From assembly GCA_036265535.1 (NCBI GenBank), contig DATAOV010000018.1, positions 1-47,726 on the forward strand: a stretch of 47,726 nt of DNA, read 5' to 3'. Source of the stretch: AC-32 sp036265535. Its GTDB lineage: Bacteria > Actinomycetota > Thermoleophilia > Gaiellales > Gaiellaceae. The position numbers and the translations under genes were made by a program. The notes under the pieces are model-generated. The model did no database searches, was not told the origin of the DNA, and was given only the letters and a program-made list of their open reading frames with translations. Positions 40,645-47,191 of this stretch are shown piece after piece; the first letter of the stretch is position 1, and each line of letters opens with the position of its first letter.

Positions 40645-41949
40645 GTGAGCACAACCGTCGGCACGCGCACGGGCCTGCTCGAGGAGCTCGCCGAGCGGTA
40701 TCCGCGAATCCCTCCGGAGGCCGTGGTGAAGGAGGACCTGCTCCGCACGGGCATGGCGTTCGACGAGGCGGCGCTGACCGACAACCTCGATGGCGCCGTC
40801 AAGCCGAAGTCGTACTTCATCTTCTCCTTCGACCAGAAGCCGCTAACCGAGCTCGGGGCCGCGGCCACGCAGCGCCCGCCGGAGGAGATCGCGCTGACCG
40901 GCGGGCCCCTCGCGCTGCGCCGGACGATCGTCTCGGTCCGCGTGAACCCGGACTCGCCCTACCACGTCAGCCGCGAGGACGGGGAGCTGCGCCTCTCGCT
41001 CGAGGGCCGCGGGCTCGCAGACGTGAGCCTGCCGCCGATGCCCGAGTACTACCGCCACACCCTCGCCAACGGCAAGACGGTGATGGAGACGGCGCCGACG
41101 ATTGAGTGGGGCTACCTGATCTACCTGACCGTCCTGCGCCTGTGCCAGTACTTCGGCGCACACGAGGAGTGCGGGTTCTGCGACATCAACCACAACTGGC
41201 GCCAGCATCGCAAGGCCGGCCGGCCGTACACAGGAGTGAAGCCCGTCGAGGACGTGCTCGAGGCACTCGACCTGATCGACCGCTACGACGAGGGCACGAG
41301 CCACGCCTACACGCTCACGGGCGGCTCGGTCACGAGCACGGTCGGTGGGCTCGCCGAAGCCGACTTCTACGGCCGCTACGCGCAGGCGATCGAGGAGCGC
41401 TTCCCCGGCCGCTGGATCGGCAAGGTCGTCGCGCAGGCCTTGCCGCGCGAGGACGCCCAGCGGTTCAAGGACTACGGAATCTCGATCTACCACCCGAACT
41501 ACGAGGTCTGGGACAAGCGCCTCTTCTCGCTCATCTCGCCCGGCAAGCAGCGCTACGTCGGCCGTGAGGAGTGGCACCGGCGGATCCTCGACGCGGCGGA
41601 GATCTTCGGCCCGCGAAACGTGATCCCGAACTTCGTCGCCGGGGTCGAGCTGGCCCGGCCGTTCGGCTTCGAGACGATCGACGAGGCGATAGCGTCGACG
41701 ACCGAGGGCCTCGACTACTTCATGGGCCGGGGTGTCACGCCGCGCTTCACGACCTGGTGTCCCGAGCCGACGACGCCCCTGGGGCGCGACAACCCCGACG
41801 GAGCGCCGCTCGAGTACCACGTGCGGCTGCTCGGGGCCTACCGCGACGCGCTCGGGCGGCACGGGCTCGAGCCGCCTCCCGGCTACGGCGAGGCCGGCGC
41901 CGGTCGCGCGGTCTTCTCCGTGAGCTCGTTCATGGACGTCCTCGAATGA
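40645..41949 (+). CDS. Radical SAM protein with CX8CX2C motif (MSMEG_0568-like)
   Basis: A 434-residue radical SAM enzyme. Instead of CX3CX2C, the cluster motif is LCQYFGAHEECGFCDINHN, that is CX8CX2C, followed by a normal TIM-barrel sequence (YTLTGGSVTSTVGG and ISIYHPNYEVWDKRLF). A roughly 150-residue N-terminal part with PDSPYHVSREDGEL precedes it. From memory of the family, spacing and surroundings resemble the actinobacterial MSMEG_0568 group, whose reaction is not established; this should be tested. The stop overlaps the start of an MqnC homologue (ATGA), so the two radical SAM enzymes are made together. The GTG at 40645 is chosen by its TAGGTT box. Confidence 0.75.
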   Translation: MSTTVGTRTGLLEELAERYPRIPPEAVVKEDLLRTGMAFDEAALTDNLDGAVKPKSYFIFSFDQKPLTELGAAATQRPPEEIALTGGPLALRRTIVSVRVNPDSPYHVSREDGELRLSLEGRGLADVSLPPMPEYYRHTLANGKTVMETAPTIEWGYLIYLTVLRLCQYFGAHEECGFCDINHNWRQHRKAGRPYTGVKPVEDVLEALDLIDRYDEGTSHAYTLTGGSVTSTVGGLAEADFYGRYAQAIEERFPGRWIGKVVAQALPREDAQRFKDYGISIYHPNYEVWDKRLFSLISPGKQRYVGREEWHRRILDAAEIFGPRNVIPNFVAGVELARPFGFETIDEAIASTTEGLDYFMGRGVTPRFTTWCPEPTTPLGRDNPDGAPLEYHVRLLGAYRDALGRHGLEPPPGYGEAGAGRAVFSVSSFMDVLE

Positions 41950-42977
41950 GCCGGATCTCGGTGGACGAGGCGCGGGCGCTCTGGGAGGGCGCCTCCGACG
42001 AGGAGCTGAAACGGCTCGCGCAGGAGGTGCGCGGCCGCTATCACGAGCCGAACCGCGCGACCTACATGGTCATGCGGATCGTCAACTACACGAACGTCTG
42101 CGTCGCCCAGTGCGACTACTGCGCCTTCTACGTGCTCCCGAACCAAGCAGGCGGCTACGTGCTGACGCGCGAGGACGTGTTCGCCAAGATCGACGAGCTG
42201 CTCGAGGTCGGCGGCGACCTGATCGGCTTCAACGGCGGCTTCAACCCGCGGCTGCCGCTGGATTACTACTGCGACCTGTTCGCCTCGGTGCGCGCACGCT
42301 ACGGCGACCGGGTCGAGTTTTACGCGCTGACGGTCGCGGAATTCGTGTTCCTCGCCGACCGCGCGAAGATCGGCTATGCCGAGGCCGCGGCCCGCCTGCG
42401 CGACGCGGGAGTGCACTGGATCACCGGCGGCGGGAGCGAGATCCTCACCGAGGACTTCCGCTCGCGACACGCCAAGTGGAAGTACACCGTCGCCGACTAC
42501 TTCGAGGCGCAACGCGCGATCGTCGAGGCCGGCCTGCAGACGACGGCGACGATGGTGATCGGCTTCGACGAGACCCTCGACGAGCGGCTCGAGCACCTGC
42601 AGCGCACGCGCGACTTCCAGGACGAGGTCGGCGGGCTGTTCTCGTTCCTCTGCTGGACCTACAAGCCCTACGGCACCGCATTCGGCGGCCGTGAGATCAC
42701 TCCGCAGGAGTACTGGCGCCACATCGCGCTCTCGCGGATCTTCCTCGACAACATCGCTCACATCCGCACCTCGGTGCTGACGCAGAACGAGGAGGCGTTC
42801 CGCGCCCTGGACTACGGGGCCGACGACTTCGACCTGCCGATCGAGGACGAGGTCACGCAGAAGGCAGGCGCGCGGATCGACCTCGACCTGGAGGCGTTGC
42901 TCGCGATCCCGCAGCGGCTGGGCTACGAGGTCGAGTACCGCCGAGCCGAGCGGCCGGCCGCACTGACGCCGCGCTAG
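41946..42977 (+). CDS. mqnC: Cyclic dehypoxanthinyl futalosine synthase (radical SAM)
   Basis: A 343-residue radical SAM enzyme of the MqnC/CofH-like group, which in the futalosine menaquinone pathway cyclises dehypoxanthinyl futalosine. The CX3CX2C motif is seen in NVCVAQCDYCAFYV. IGFNGGFNPRLPLDYY, GVHWITGGGSEILTEDFR, TTATMVIGFDETLDERLEHL and FLCWTYKPYGTAF match MqnC. Other futalosine genes (mqnA, B, D, E) are not in the window, so pathway membership is by homology only. The first 27-nt cassette repeat begins 13 nt after its stop codon, so this is the last gene with ordinary local organisation. Confidence 0.85.
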   Translation: MSRISVDEARALWEGASDEELKRLAQEVRGRYHEPNRATYMVMRIVNYTNVCVAQCDYCAFYVLPNQAGGYVLTREDVFAKIDELLEVGGDLIGFNGGFNPRLPLDYYCDLFASVRARYGDRVEFYALTVAEFVFLADRAKIGYAEAAARLRDAGVHWITGGGSEILTEDFRSRHAKWKYTVADYFEAQRAIVEAGLQTTATMVIGFDETLDERLEHLQRTRDFQDEVGGLFSFLCWTYKPYGTAFGGREITPQEYWRHIALSRIFLDNIAHIRTSVLTQNEEAFRALDYGADDFDLPIEDEVTQKAGARIDLDLEALLAIPQRLGYEVEYRRAERPAALTPR

Positions 42978-42990
42978 GCGCCGGCCAAGG

Positions 42991-43017
42991 TGGGCCAGTG
43001 TTCGGGAATGTCACCCG
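42991..43017 (+). repeat. Cassette repeat copy 1
   Basis: First half TGGGCCAGTGTTC, second half GGGAATGTCACCCG. It matches the consensus fully. CGGG and CCCG flank the 7-nt AATGTCA and could form a small hairpin. Lies between the mqnC stop and the stop of the convergent winged-helix gene. Confidence 0.85.
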
Positions 43018-43044
43018 GGTTGCCTCCACGACGGCGAGGCGCTG

Positions 43045-44073
43045 CTACGTGTTCCAAACCACCTCGATCGCTCGTTCGACGCCTGGAAGCGGCAAGGCAT
43101 CGGCCTCGGCCTCGATCGCGTCGCGCGCTCCGCGCGAGAGACGTGCCCAGGCGTCGATCCGTACGGTGTGGTGCGCCCGTCTCCAGGTTCCGCGGATCTC
43201 GCCGTCGACGAGGAGCGCGCCTGGCCACACGCGGGGCGTCCAGAGACGCTGCCGCTGATCCTCACGCGGAACGAGAAGCTCCCGCTCTGCTCCGTCGAGC
43301 AGAAAGTAGGCATCGCCGCTCGGCAGCAGGCGCGCGGGCGCCGCGACCGTCTCGGCGGCGCGAATCGCCGGCTCGTCCTCCGCCAGCAGCCACTCGTCGC
43401 CAAGCGGCGATCGAACCGGGAGCAGCGATGCCTCGAGGGACGCGAATGCGTCCCTCGCCGACCGCCGGGAGATCCCTGCCCAGCGGGCGAACCCGTCAGC
43501 CTTCGCGGGTCCGAAAATGTGGAGGTAGCGTCGAGCGAGCTCGCGACAGGCGTCGGCCGGCTCGACCTCCGCAGCGACGACCGTCCAAACGATCGGCGCA
43601 CGCGCGCCCTCCCAGCGGATGGCGACCGTGCCCGTCGTCGCGGCGTACCTGAGCGCGTTGCCGACGCCGAGTGCGCGCCCAACCTCGCGGTCTGTCATCC
43701 GCGTGCCGTCGAGGTGGGCCCGCAACCGCTCAGCCATGCGCTCGGCCCGAAGCCGGCTCTTGGCGTTGTCGGGAAGCCTCCCGAGCGAGAACAGCGCGAA
43801 GTCGCGTTTCGCGACGACATACGTGTGGTAACGAGGGCCCCACAGCTGGGCGAGCGACGGATCCTCCCACGTCGATGACTCGACCCCGTCTACCCGCGCG
43901 TGCAACGAGAGCAGCGCCGCTCTGGGCATGCTGTCCTGCAGGCCGGCCCACGCCGCCCGCCGCAGCGACTGCGAGCCCTTTGGCATTCGCTTGTCGAGCG
44001 CGCCGACTCGTCGTCGGAACGCCAGGATCTGCTGCCGCCTGACTCTGAGTGGCGATTGCACCGAACTCGCCAT
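43045..44073 (-). CDS. Winged-helix DNA-binding protein (AlkZ/DUF1006-like)
   Basis: A 342-residue protein of the HTH_42 (PF06224) family, related to AlkZ-type DNA glycosylases that unhook interstrand crosslinks. Seen are RLRAERMAERLRAHLDG with TDREVGRALG (winged helices), WTVVAAEVEPADACRELARRYLHIFGPA (family core, quoted from adjoining blocks), FARWAGISRR and late GALLVDGEIRGTWRR. Only general homology is claimed; the catalytic QxQ motif of AlkZ was not identified. The ATG at 44073 was chosen as the first Met with family-like sequence. It is the first cassette gene; the stop is 27 nt from copy 1 and the start 37 nt from copy 2. Confidence 0.72.
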   Translation of the reverse strand: MASSVQSPLRVRRQQILAFRRRVGALDKRMPKGSQSLRRAAWAGLQDSMPRAALLSLHARVDGVESSTWEDPSLAQLWGPRYHTYVVAKRDFALFSLGRLPDNAKSRLRAERMAERLRAHLDGTRMTDREVGRALGVGNALRYAATTGTVAIRWEGARAPIVWTVVAAEVEPADACRELARRYLHIFGPAKADGFARWAGISRRSARDAFASLEASLLPVRSPLGDEWLLAEDEPAIRAAETVAAPARLLPSGDAYFLLDGAERELLVPREDQRQRLWTPRVWPGALLVDGEIRGTWRRAHHTVRIDAWARLSRGARDAIEAEADALPLPGVERAIEVVWNT

Positions 44074-44110
44074 TGAGCCCACGACCTTAGTGGCTCTCCG
44101 CCATCTCGCC

Positions 44111-44137
44111 TGGGCCAGCGTGCGGGAATGTCGCTCG
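44111..44137 (+). repeat. Cassette repeat copy 2
   Basis: Reads TGGGCCAGCGTGC then GGGAATGTCGCTCG: four differences from copy 1, all substitutions, while GGAATGTC is unchanged. Lies between two divergent gene starts, so it is not simply a terminator. Confidence 0.85.
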
Positions 44138-44227
44138 AGGCATGGCCACGGCCGCCATCGGCGCCGATCCGTGGATGCACCGATGCCGACTGGAGTGCGA
44201 AGGCGGATCTTGTGCGCAGGCATAACG

Positions 44228-44749
44228 ATGAAAAGCGGACATCAGCCGTCGCACTCAGCGCGCGAGCGCCGTATCTCGCTTCCGGCCCTCGGCACCCGGG
44301 GCGGCGGCTGGGTGGCTGTGCAGGTCGTGTTGCTCGTTGCGATTCTGCTCTCGGCGCTGGTTGGCCTCAGTTGGCCGGACGCAGTTCTACCGATCGCGTA
44401 CGCCGGCGGTGCGCTGCTGCTCGCCATCGGCGTCGGGCTGCTCGTAGCGGGCGCGATCGGGCTCGGCTCCGCGCTGACACCATTTCCGGCGCCGCGACGC
44501 CACGGTGAGCTGCAGACCGGCGGTGTCTACCGGCTGGCCCGTCACCCGATGTACGGCGGTGGAATTCTCATGGCGCTCGGTTGGTCAACGATCTTCGCCA
44601 CGCCGTACGGGCTCGCACTGACGATCCTGCTCGCGGTCTTCGCCGACCTGAAGTCGCGGCGAGAGGAGTTCTGGCTCGAGCAGCAGTACGCCGGCTACGG
44701 CGACTACAAACGGCGCACCAAGTACAGGCTTATCCCATTCATCTGGTGA
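44228..44749 (+). CDS. Isoprenylcysteine/phospholipid-type membrane methyltransferase
   Basis: A 173-residue integral membrane methyltransferase of the ICMT/PEMT-like family. Three to four helices are visible, starting WVAVQVVLLVAILLSALVGL. The SAM-site signature is GVYRLARHPMYGGGILMALGW, and the C-terminal EEFWLEQQYAGYGDYKRRTKYRLIP motif is typical (shown here as adjoining pieces). Substrate could be a lipid or a small thiol or amine. The ATG at 44228 is preferred. An earlier in-frame ATG exists but lacks support. Second cassette gene; 36 nt after its stop the third repeat begins, with a hairpin in between. AT content at third positions seems higher than in the host operons. Confidence 0.75.
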   Translation: MKSGHQPSHSARERRISLPALGTRGGGWVAVQVVLLVAILLSALVGLSWPDAVLPIAYAGGALLLAIGVGLLVAGAIGLGSALTPFPAPRRHGELQTGGVYRLARHPMYGGGILMALGWSTIFATPYGLALTILLAVFADLKSRREEFWLEQQYAGYGDYKRRTKYRLIPFIW

Positions 44750-44751
44750 GC

Positions 44752-44770
44752 GGCAGGCGTCCCTCCTGCC
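44752..44770 (+). terminator. Hairpin after the methyltransferase gene
   Basis: GGCAGG, 7-nt loop, CCTGCC starts 3 nt after the stop codon: a perfect 6-bp GC stem without T-run. Could be a terminator or part of an extended cassette boundary. Confidence 0.45.
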
Positions 44771-44785
44771 TCCACCAGCGTCGCC

Positions 44786-44812
44786 TGGGCCAGTGTTCCG
44801 GAATGTCACCCG
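44786..44812 (+). repeat. Cassette repeat copy 3
   Basis: Identical to copy 1 except one base (C for G at position 14). Upstream CGTCGCC resembles the CTCGCC before copy 2. Located between two co-oriented genes. Confidence 0.85.
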
Positions 44813-44899
44813 AGCTCTGCGTCTCGTGGATTTCCCGAATCTCGATCCGGGCCATCCCCGATGCCACGCGACACCCGGCATGCGAGCGTGAGAGGGCGG

Positions 44900-44908
44900 A
44901 AGGAGGTG
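44900..44908 (+). promoter_or_regulatory. Strong Shine-Dalgarno sequence
   Basis: AAGGAGGTG ends 4 nt before the ATG at 44913. It is one of only two clear ribosome-binding sites noticed in the window, where most promoter-proximal genes look leaderless. Confidence 0.7.
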
Positions 44909-44912
44909 TGAG

Positions 44913-45185
44913 ATGTCGACGATTTCGCACGAGCCGTCGGGGGTCGTCCAGGAGAAGAAGCGCTGGTCGCTCCAACTCCTCGTCCCCGAGATGTGGGCCA
45001 CCCTGGCGATCGTTGTCATGTGGCTTGCCGTGCTGTTCTCTGCGGTCTTCGGTCCGAACATCGTGAACACGAGTGCGGGCGGGGATACGTCGAGTGTTCC
45101 GTCGGCCATTGTCGTGGCACTGTTCGCTTTCCTCGCCACGTGGGTCGTCGCAAGGTACGGCTTCCGGCACGAACGGAAAGAGTGA
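44913..45185 (+). CDS. Small two-helix membrane protein, function unknown
   Basis: A 90-residue protein with a charged N terminus (SGVVQEKKRWSLQ), a first helix MWATLAIVVMWLAVLFSAVFG, a short polar outside loop (NIVNTSAGGDTSSVPS) and a second helix AIVVALFAFLATWVVARYGF, ending in HERKE. No family was recognised. The very good Shine-Dalgarno site makes it a real gene. It is the only gene of the third cassette interval, 100 nt after copy 3 and 76 nt before copy 4. It could be a small channel-accessory or stress protein; nothing further can be said. Confidence 0.7.
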   Translation: MSTISHEPSGVVQEKKRWSLQLLVPEMWATLAIVVMWLAVLFSAVFGPNIVNTSAGGDTSSVPSAIVVALFAFLATWVVARYGFRHERKE

Positions 45186-45261
45186 GGCATGAGCTCGGCG
45201 GTCAGATGATGCTCCGCATCGGCTGACGTCCGGCCGGGTTCAGGGCCTTGAGCCTCTGGGC

Positions 45262-45288
45262 TGGGTCGTCGTTCGGGAATGTCACTCG
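45262..45288 (+). repeat. Cassette repeat copy 4
   Basis: Most diverged copy: TGGGTCGTCGTTC then GGGAATGTCACTCG, five substitutions from copy 1 and no indels. Lies between convergent gene ends. Confidence 0.8.
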
Positions 45289-45325
45289 ACGTAGCCGTCG
45301 CCGAGCATCCTTCGACGTAACGCCT

Positions 45326-45721
45326 TCAGGCTCGCAGCTTCGCGACCGCCGCCGTCCTGCTGCGTACCCCGAGCTTCGCAAAAACGTGCTCGAGATGCTT
45401 ACGGACCGTGCTCAACTCGACCACGAGGGCGGTCGCAATCTCGGCGTTCGAAAGCCCGTCTGCGACGCACTGCATCACCTCTCGCTCTCGGGCCGTGAGG
45501 GAACTCATGATCTCCGCCGTCGCGTGTCCGTTCCGTTCGAGCGCGGCGGCCGTGGTCGCAAGTCGGCGCCGCAGTTCCGCGGCCCGGTATGACGAGACGA
45601 GGTGCGGGCGAAGCAGGCTCAGCATCCGCCGTTCTCGGGCGCCGAAGTCCCGGCTGCTGCTCACCGCGAGCGTGACCGACCACGCTTGAGCCGGATCGAG
45701 ATCGACGTGGATCTCGTCCAT
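45326..45721 (-). CDS. Truncated LuxR-family regulator (C-terminal part)
   Basis: A 131-residue fragment-like protein. Residues about 70-131 are a full LuxR helix-turn-helix: LTAREREVMQCVADGLSNAEI, TVRKHLEHVFAKLGV, with the usual Glu and Val-xxx-Lys positions. The N-terminal part (FGARERRMLSLLRPHLVSSYRAAELRRR, quoted as adjoining pieces) matches the end of the long sensor-domain LuxR proteins, so the sensor domain, normally 150 or more residues, is missing. The ATG at 45721 is one base from the GTG of the divergent cupin, leaving no room for promoters of either gene. It is probably a remnant formed by recombination. Confidence 0.65.
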   Translation of the reverse strand: MDEIHVDLDPAQAWSVTLAVSSSRDFGARERRMLSLLRPHLVSSYRAAELRRRLATTAAALERNGHATAEIMSSLTAREREVMQCVADGLSNAEIATALVVELSTVRKHLEHVFAKLGVRSRTAAVAKLRA

Positions 45722-45722
45722 T

Positions 45723-46227
45723 GTGAAGACGTCGCTGGTGCTCAAACGGGGGGTGCTTCCGCTTGTTGCGACGGCAATCCTGACCTTTGCCGCCTTTGCC
45801 GCAGTCTCGTTCGCATCACCGGCTGGAGGTGTGACGCCGACCGTCCTCGCGCGCGGTACCTACGACAGCTTCAAGGTCAAGTCGGATCCGACATCACCGG
45901 TCGACCTGAAGGTCAGGGCCAAGTCGCCGATGGACATCGTCGTTCGGCGGCACGACTACCGCCGTTGGAGGCTTTACCGGCTGGCACCAGCACCCGGGGC
46001 CGATCTTCATCACGGTCACGCAAGGGAAGCTCACGTACTACGAGTACGACGATCCGACCTGCACGCCACACGTCGTGACGTCAGGACATGGGTTCGTCGA
46101 TACCGGCGCCGGTCACATGGTCCGGAACGAGTCCGGGCAGCCCGCCCAGGATGTGAGTGTGATCTTTGCGCCTGTCGGCGGCGCATTCCGCACCGAACTC
46201 GACGCTCCCGGCCCGTTTGCTTTCTGA
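45723..46227 (+). pseudogene. Secreted cupin-fold protein, frameshifted
   Basis: The first about 77 codons (from GTG 45723) encode a signal peptide (LVATAILTFAAFAAVSFA) and the start of a small cupin (VLARGTYDSFKVKSD). Then the open frame loses similarity. Near 45955-45966 the +1 frame takes over with GGFTGWHQHPGPIFITVTQG, containing the metal-binding H-x-H and then YYEYDDPTCTPHVV and GHMVRNESGQPAQDVSVIFAP, ending at a TGA at 46225-46227. One base insertion, or a two-base deletion, explains it. The protein would be an exported cupin; a real mutation or an assembly error cannot be separated here. Confidence 0.7.
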
Positions 46228-46346
46228 CGCCGCTAGGGCAGATGACAGGCGTCTGCTCTTTCGGAAGCTGTGCTCGGGCAGGAAGGAGCGACTGTTCGAA
46301 TAGTGTCGACGTGGAAAAGGCGAGCGGTAAAGCGATCAGCCTCGCG

Positions 46347-46373
46347 TGGGCCGGTGTGCGGGAATGTCACCCG
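46347..46373 (+). repeat. Cassette repeat copy 5
   Basis: TGGGCCGGTGTGC then GGGAATGTCACCCG, two substitutions from copy 1. Lies 119 nt after the cupin end and 18 nt from the stop of the next minus-strand gene. Confidence 0.85.
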
Positions 46374-46391
46374 AAGACGTATGGAGCCTTC

Positions 46392-47072
46392 CTACCTCGA
46401 TGCTCGAGTCCGCGCGGGCTCGAGGTGTTGTGAAAGCCCGAGATGCGATGCTGTTTCTTGGCGCCAGCGTTCGAGCACCGCGAGAGCATCCTCGGCGCTG
46501 AGGATGAGAGCATCGCGGAGGTGAGCAGTACGTTCCAGCACGCTCAGGAGCGGATGCTCCTCGTTCTCCGCGTAGAGGCCCTCCTCGATGTCGCGGCGGA
46601 TGTAGCCGGCCGCACTCTCAGCCGCGAGATCAAGCCAGCGCCTTGCGACCGGCGCCTGGCCGGCCAGCAGCCGCGAACACGCCAGCGCCTCGAGCGCGAA
46701 CGGATCCGGCCTGTGGCCTCGTTCCTCGCGCTCGAGCCAATTCGCGAAGTCGACGGGCGTGGCCAACTGCTCGAGGAAGGTGCGCCCCGCGCCTGTCACG
46801 AACGACTCGATGTCGTCGAGAGCGTCGGTGGCCGGGAATCTGGGTGAGCGCTTGCCGAAAGTCGGTACGACTTCATCGCTCGGTATGTACAGGGGCTGGA
46901 CGAAAGCGACGAGGAAGAACGACGTCTGATCGTACGACGACCCCTGGAACGTAAGGCCGCGAAGCAGATCAGCGATCGGCACCTCGAAGAGCAGACCCGT
47001 CGCCAGCGCGAAATCCGGCAGCAATGGGCGGAGTTGCTCGCGGGCTAGTTTGTTGAACTCGCTCGTTCGCAT
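46392..47072 (-). CDS. Hypothetical protein (cassette gene)
   Basis: A 226-residue soluble protein of unknown family. It begins MRTSEFNKLAREQLRPLLP and contains FQGSSYDQTSFFLVAFVQPLY, a hydrophobic beta-type stretch, then mostly helical sequence such as LEALACSRLLAGQAPVARRWLDLA. The N-terminal pattern recalls small DUF4304-type immunity-like proteins, but this is too weak to assign. No signal peptide or membrane helix. The ATG at 47072 was chosen because the longer frame runs back through the copy 6 repeat and reads as its antisense translation. It sits between copies 5 and 6 with its stop next to copy 5. Confidence 0.6.
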   Translation of the reverse strand: MRTSEFNKLAREQLRPLLPDFALATGLLFEVPIADLLRGLTFQGSSYDQTSFFLVAFVQPLYIPSDEVVPTFGKRSPRFPATDALDDIESFVTGAGRTFLEQLATPVDFANWLEREERGHRPDPFALEALACSRLLAGQAPVARRWLDLAAESAAGYIRRDIEEGLYAENEEHPLLSVLERTAHLRDALILSAEDALAVLERWRQETASHLGLSQHLEPARTRASR

Positions 47073-47149
47073 CGCAGACCGCCTACGTCCGTTCCTATCC
47101 CACTGGAGCGGCCGCGAACCCGGCTGATTCGGGAGGACAGACCCTTGCT

Positions 47150-47176
47150 TGCGCCAGCGTTCGGGAATGTCACCCG
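47150..47176 (+). repeat. Cassette repeat copy 6
   Basis: TGCGCCAGCGTTC then GGGAATGTCACCCG, two substitutions from copy 1. The stop of the partial reductase gene begins 15 nt later. Confidence 0.85.
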
Positions 47177-47191
47177 ACGCCGCCGCGGGGG

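Noticed and set aside
42991..47176. CRISPR array
   Set aside because: Repeats are 27 nt but spaced 475-1120 bp apart with genes between them; no short unique spacers and no cas genes.
42991..47176. Classical integron attC sites
   Set aside because: No GTTRRRY/RYYYAAC pair with variable imperfect stem was found, the repeat has fixed length, gene orientation is mixed and no integrase is in view. Kept as an analogy only.
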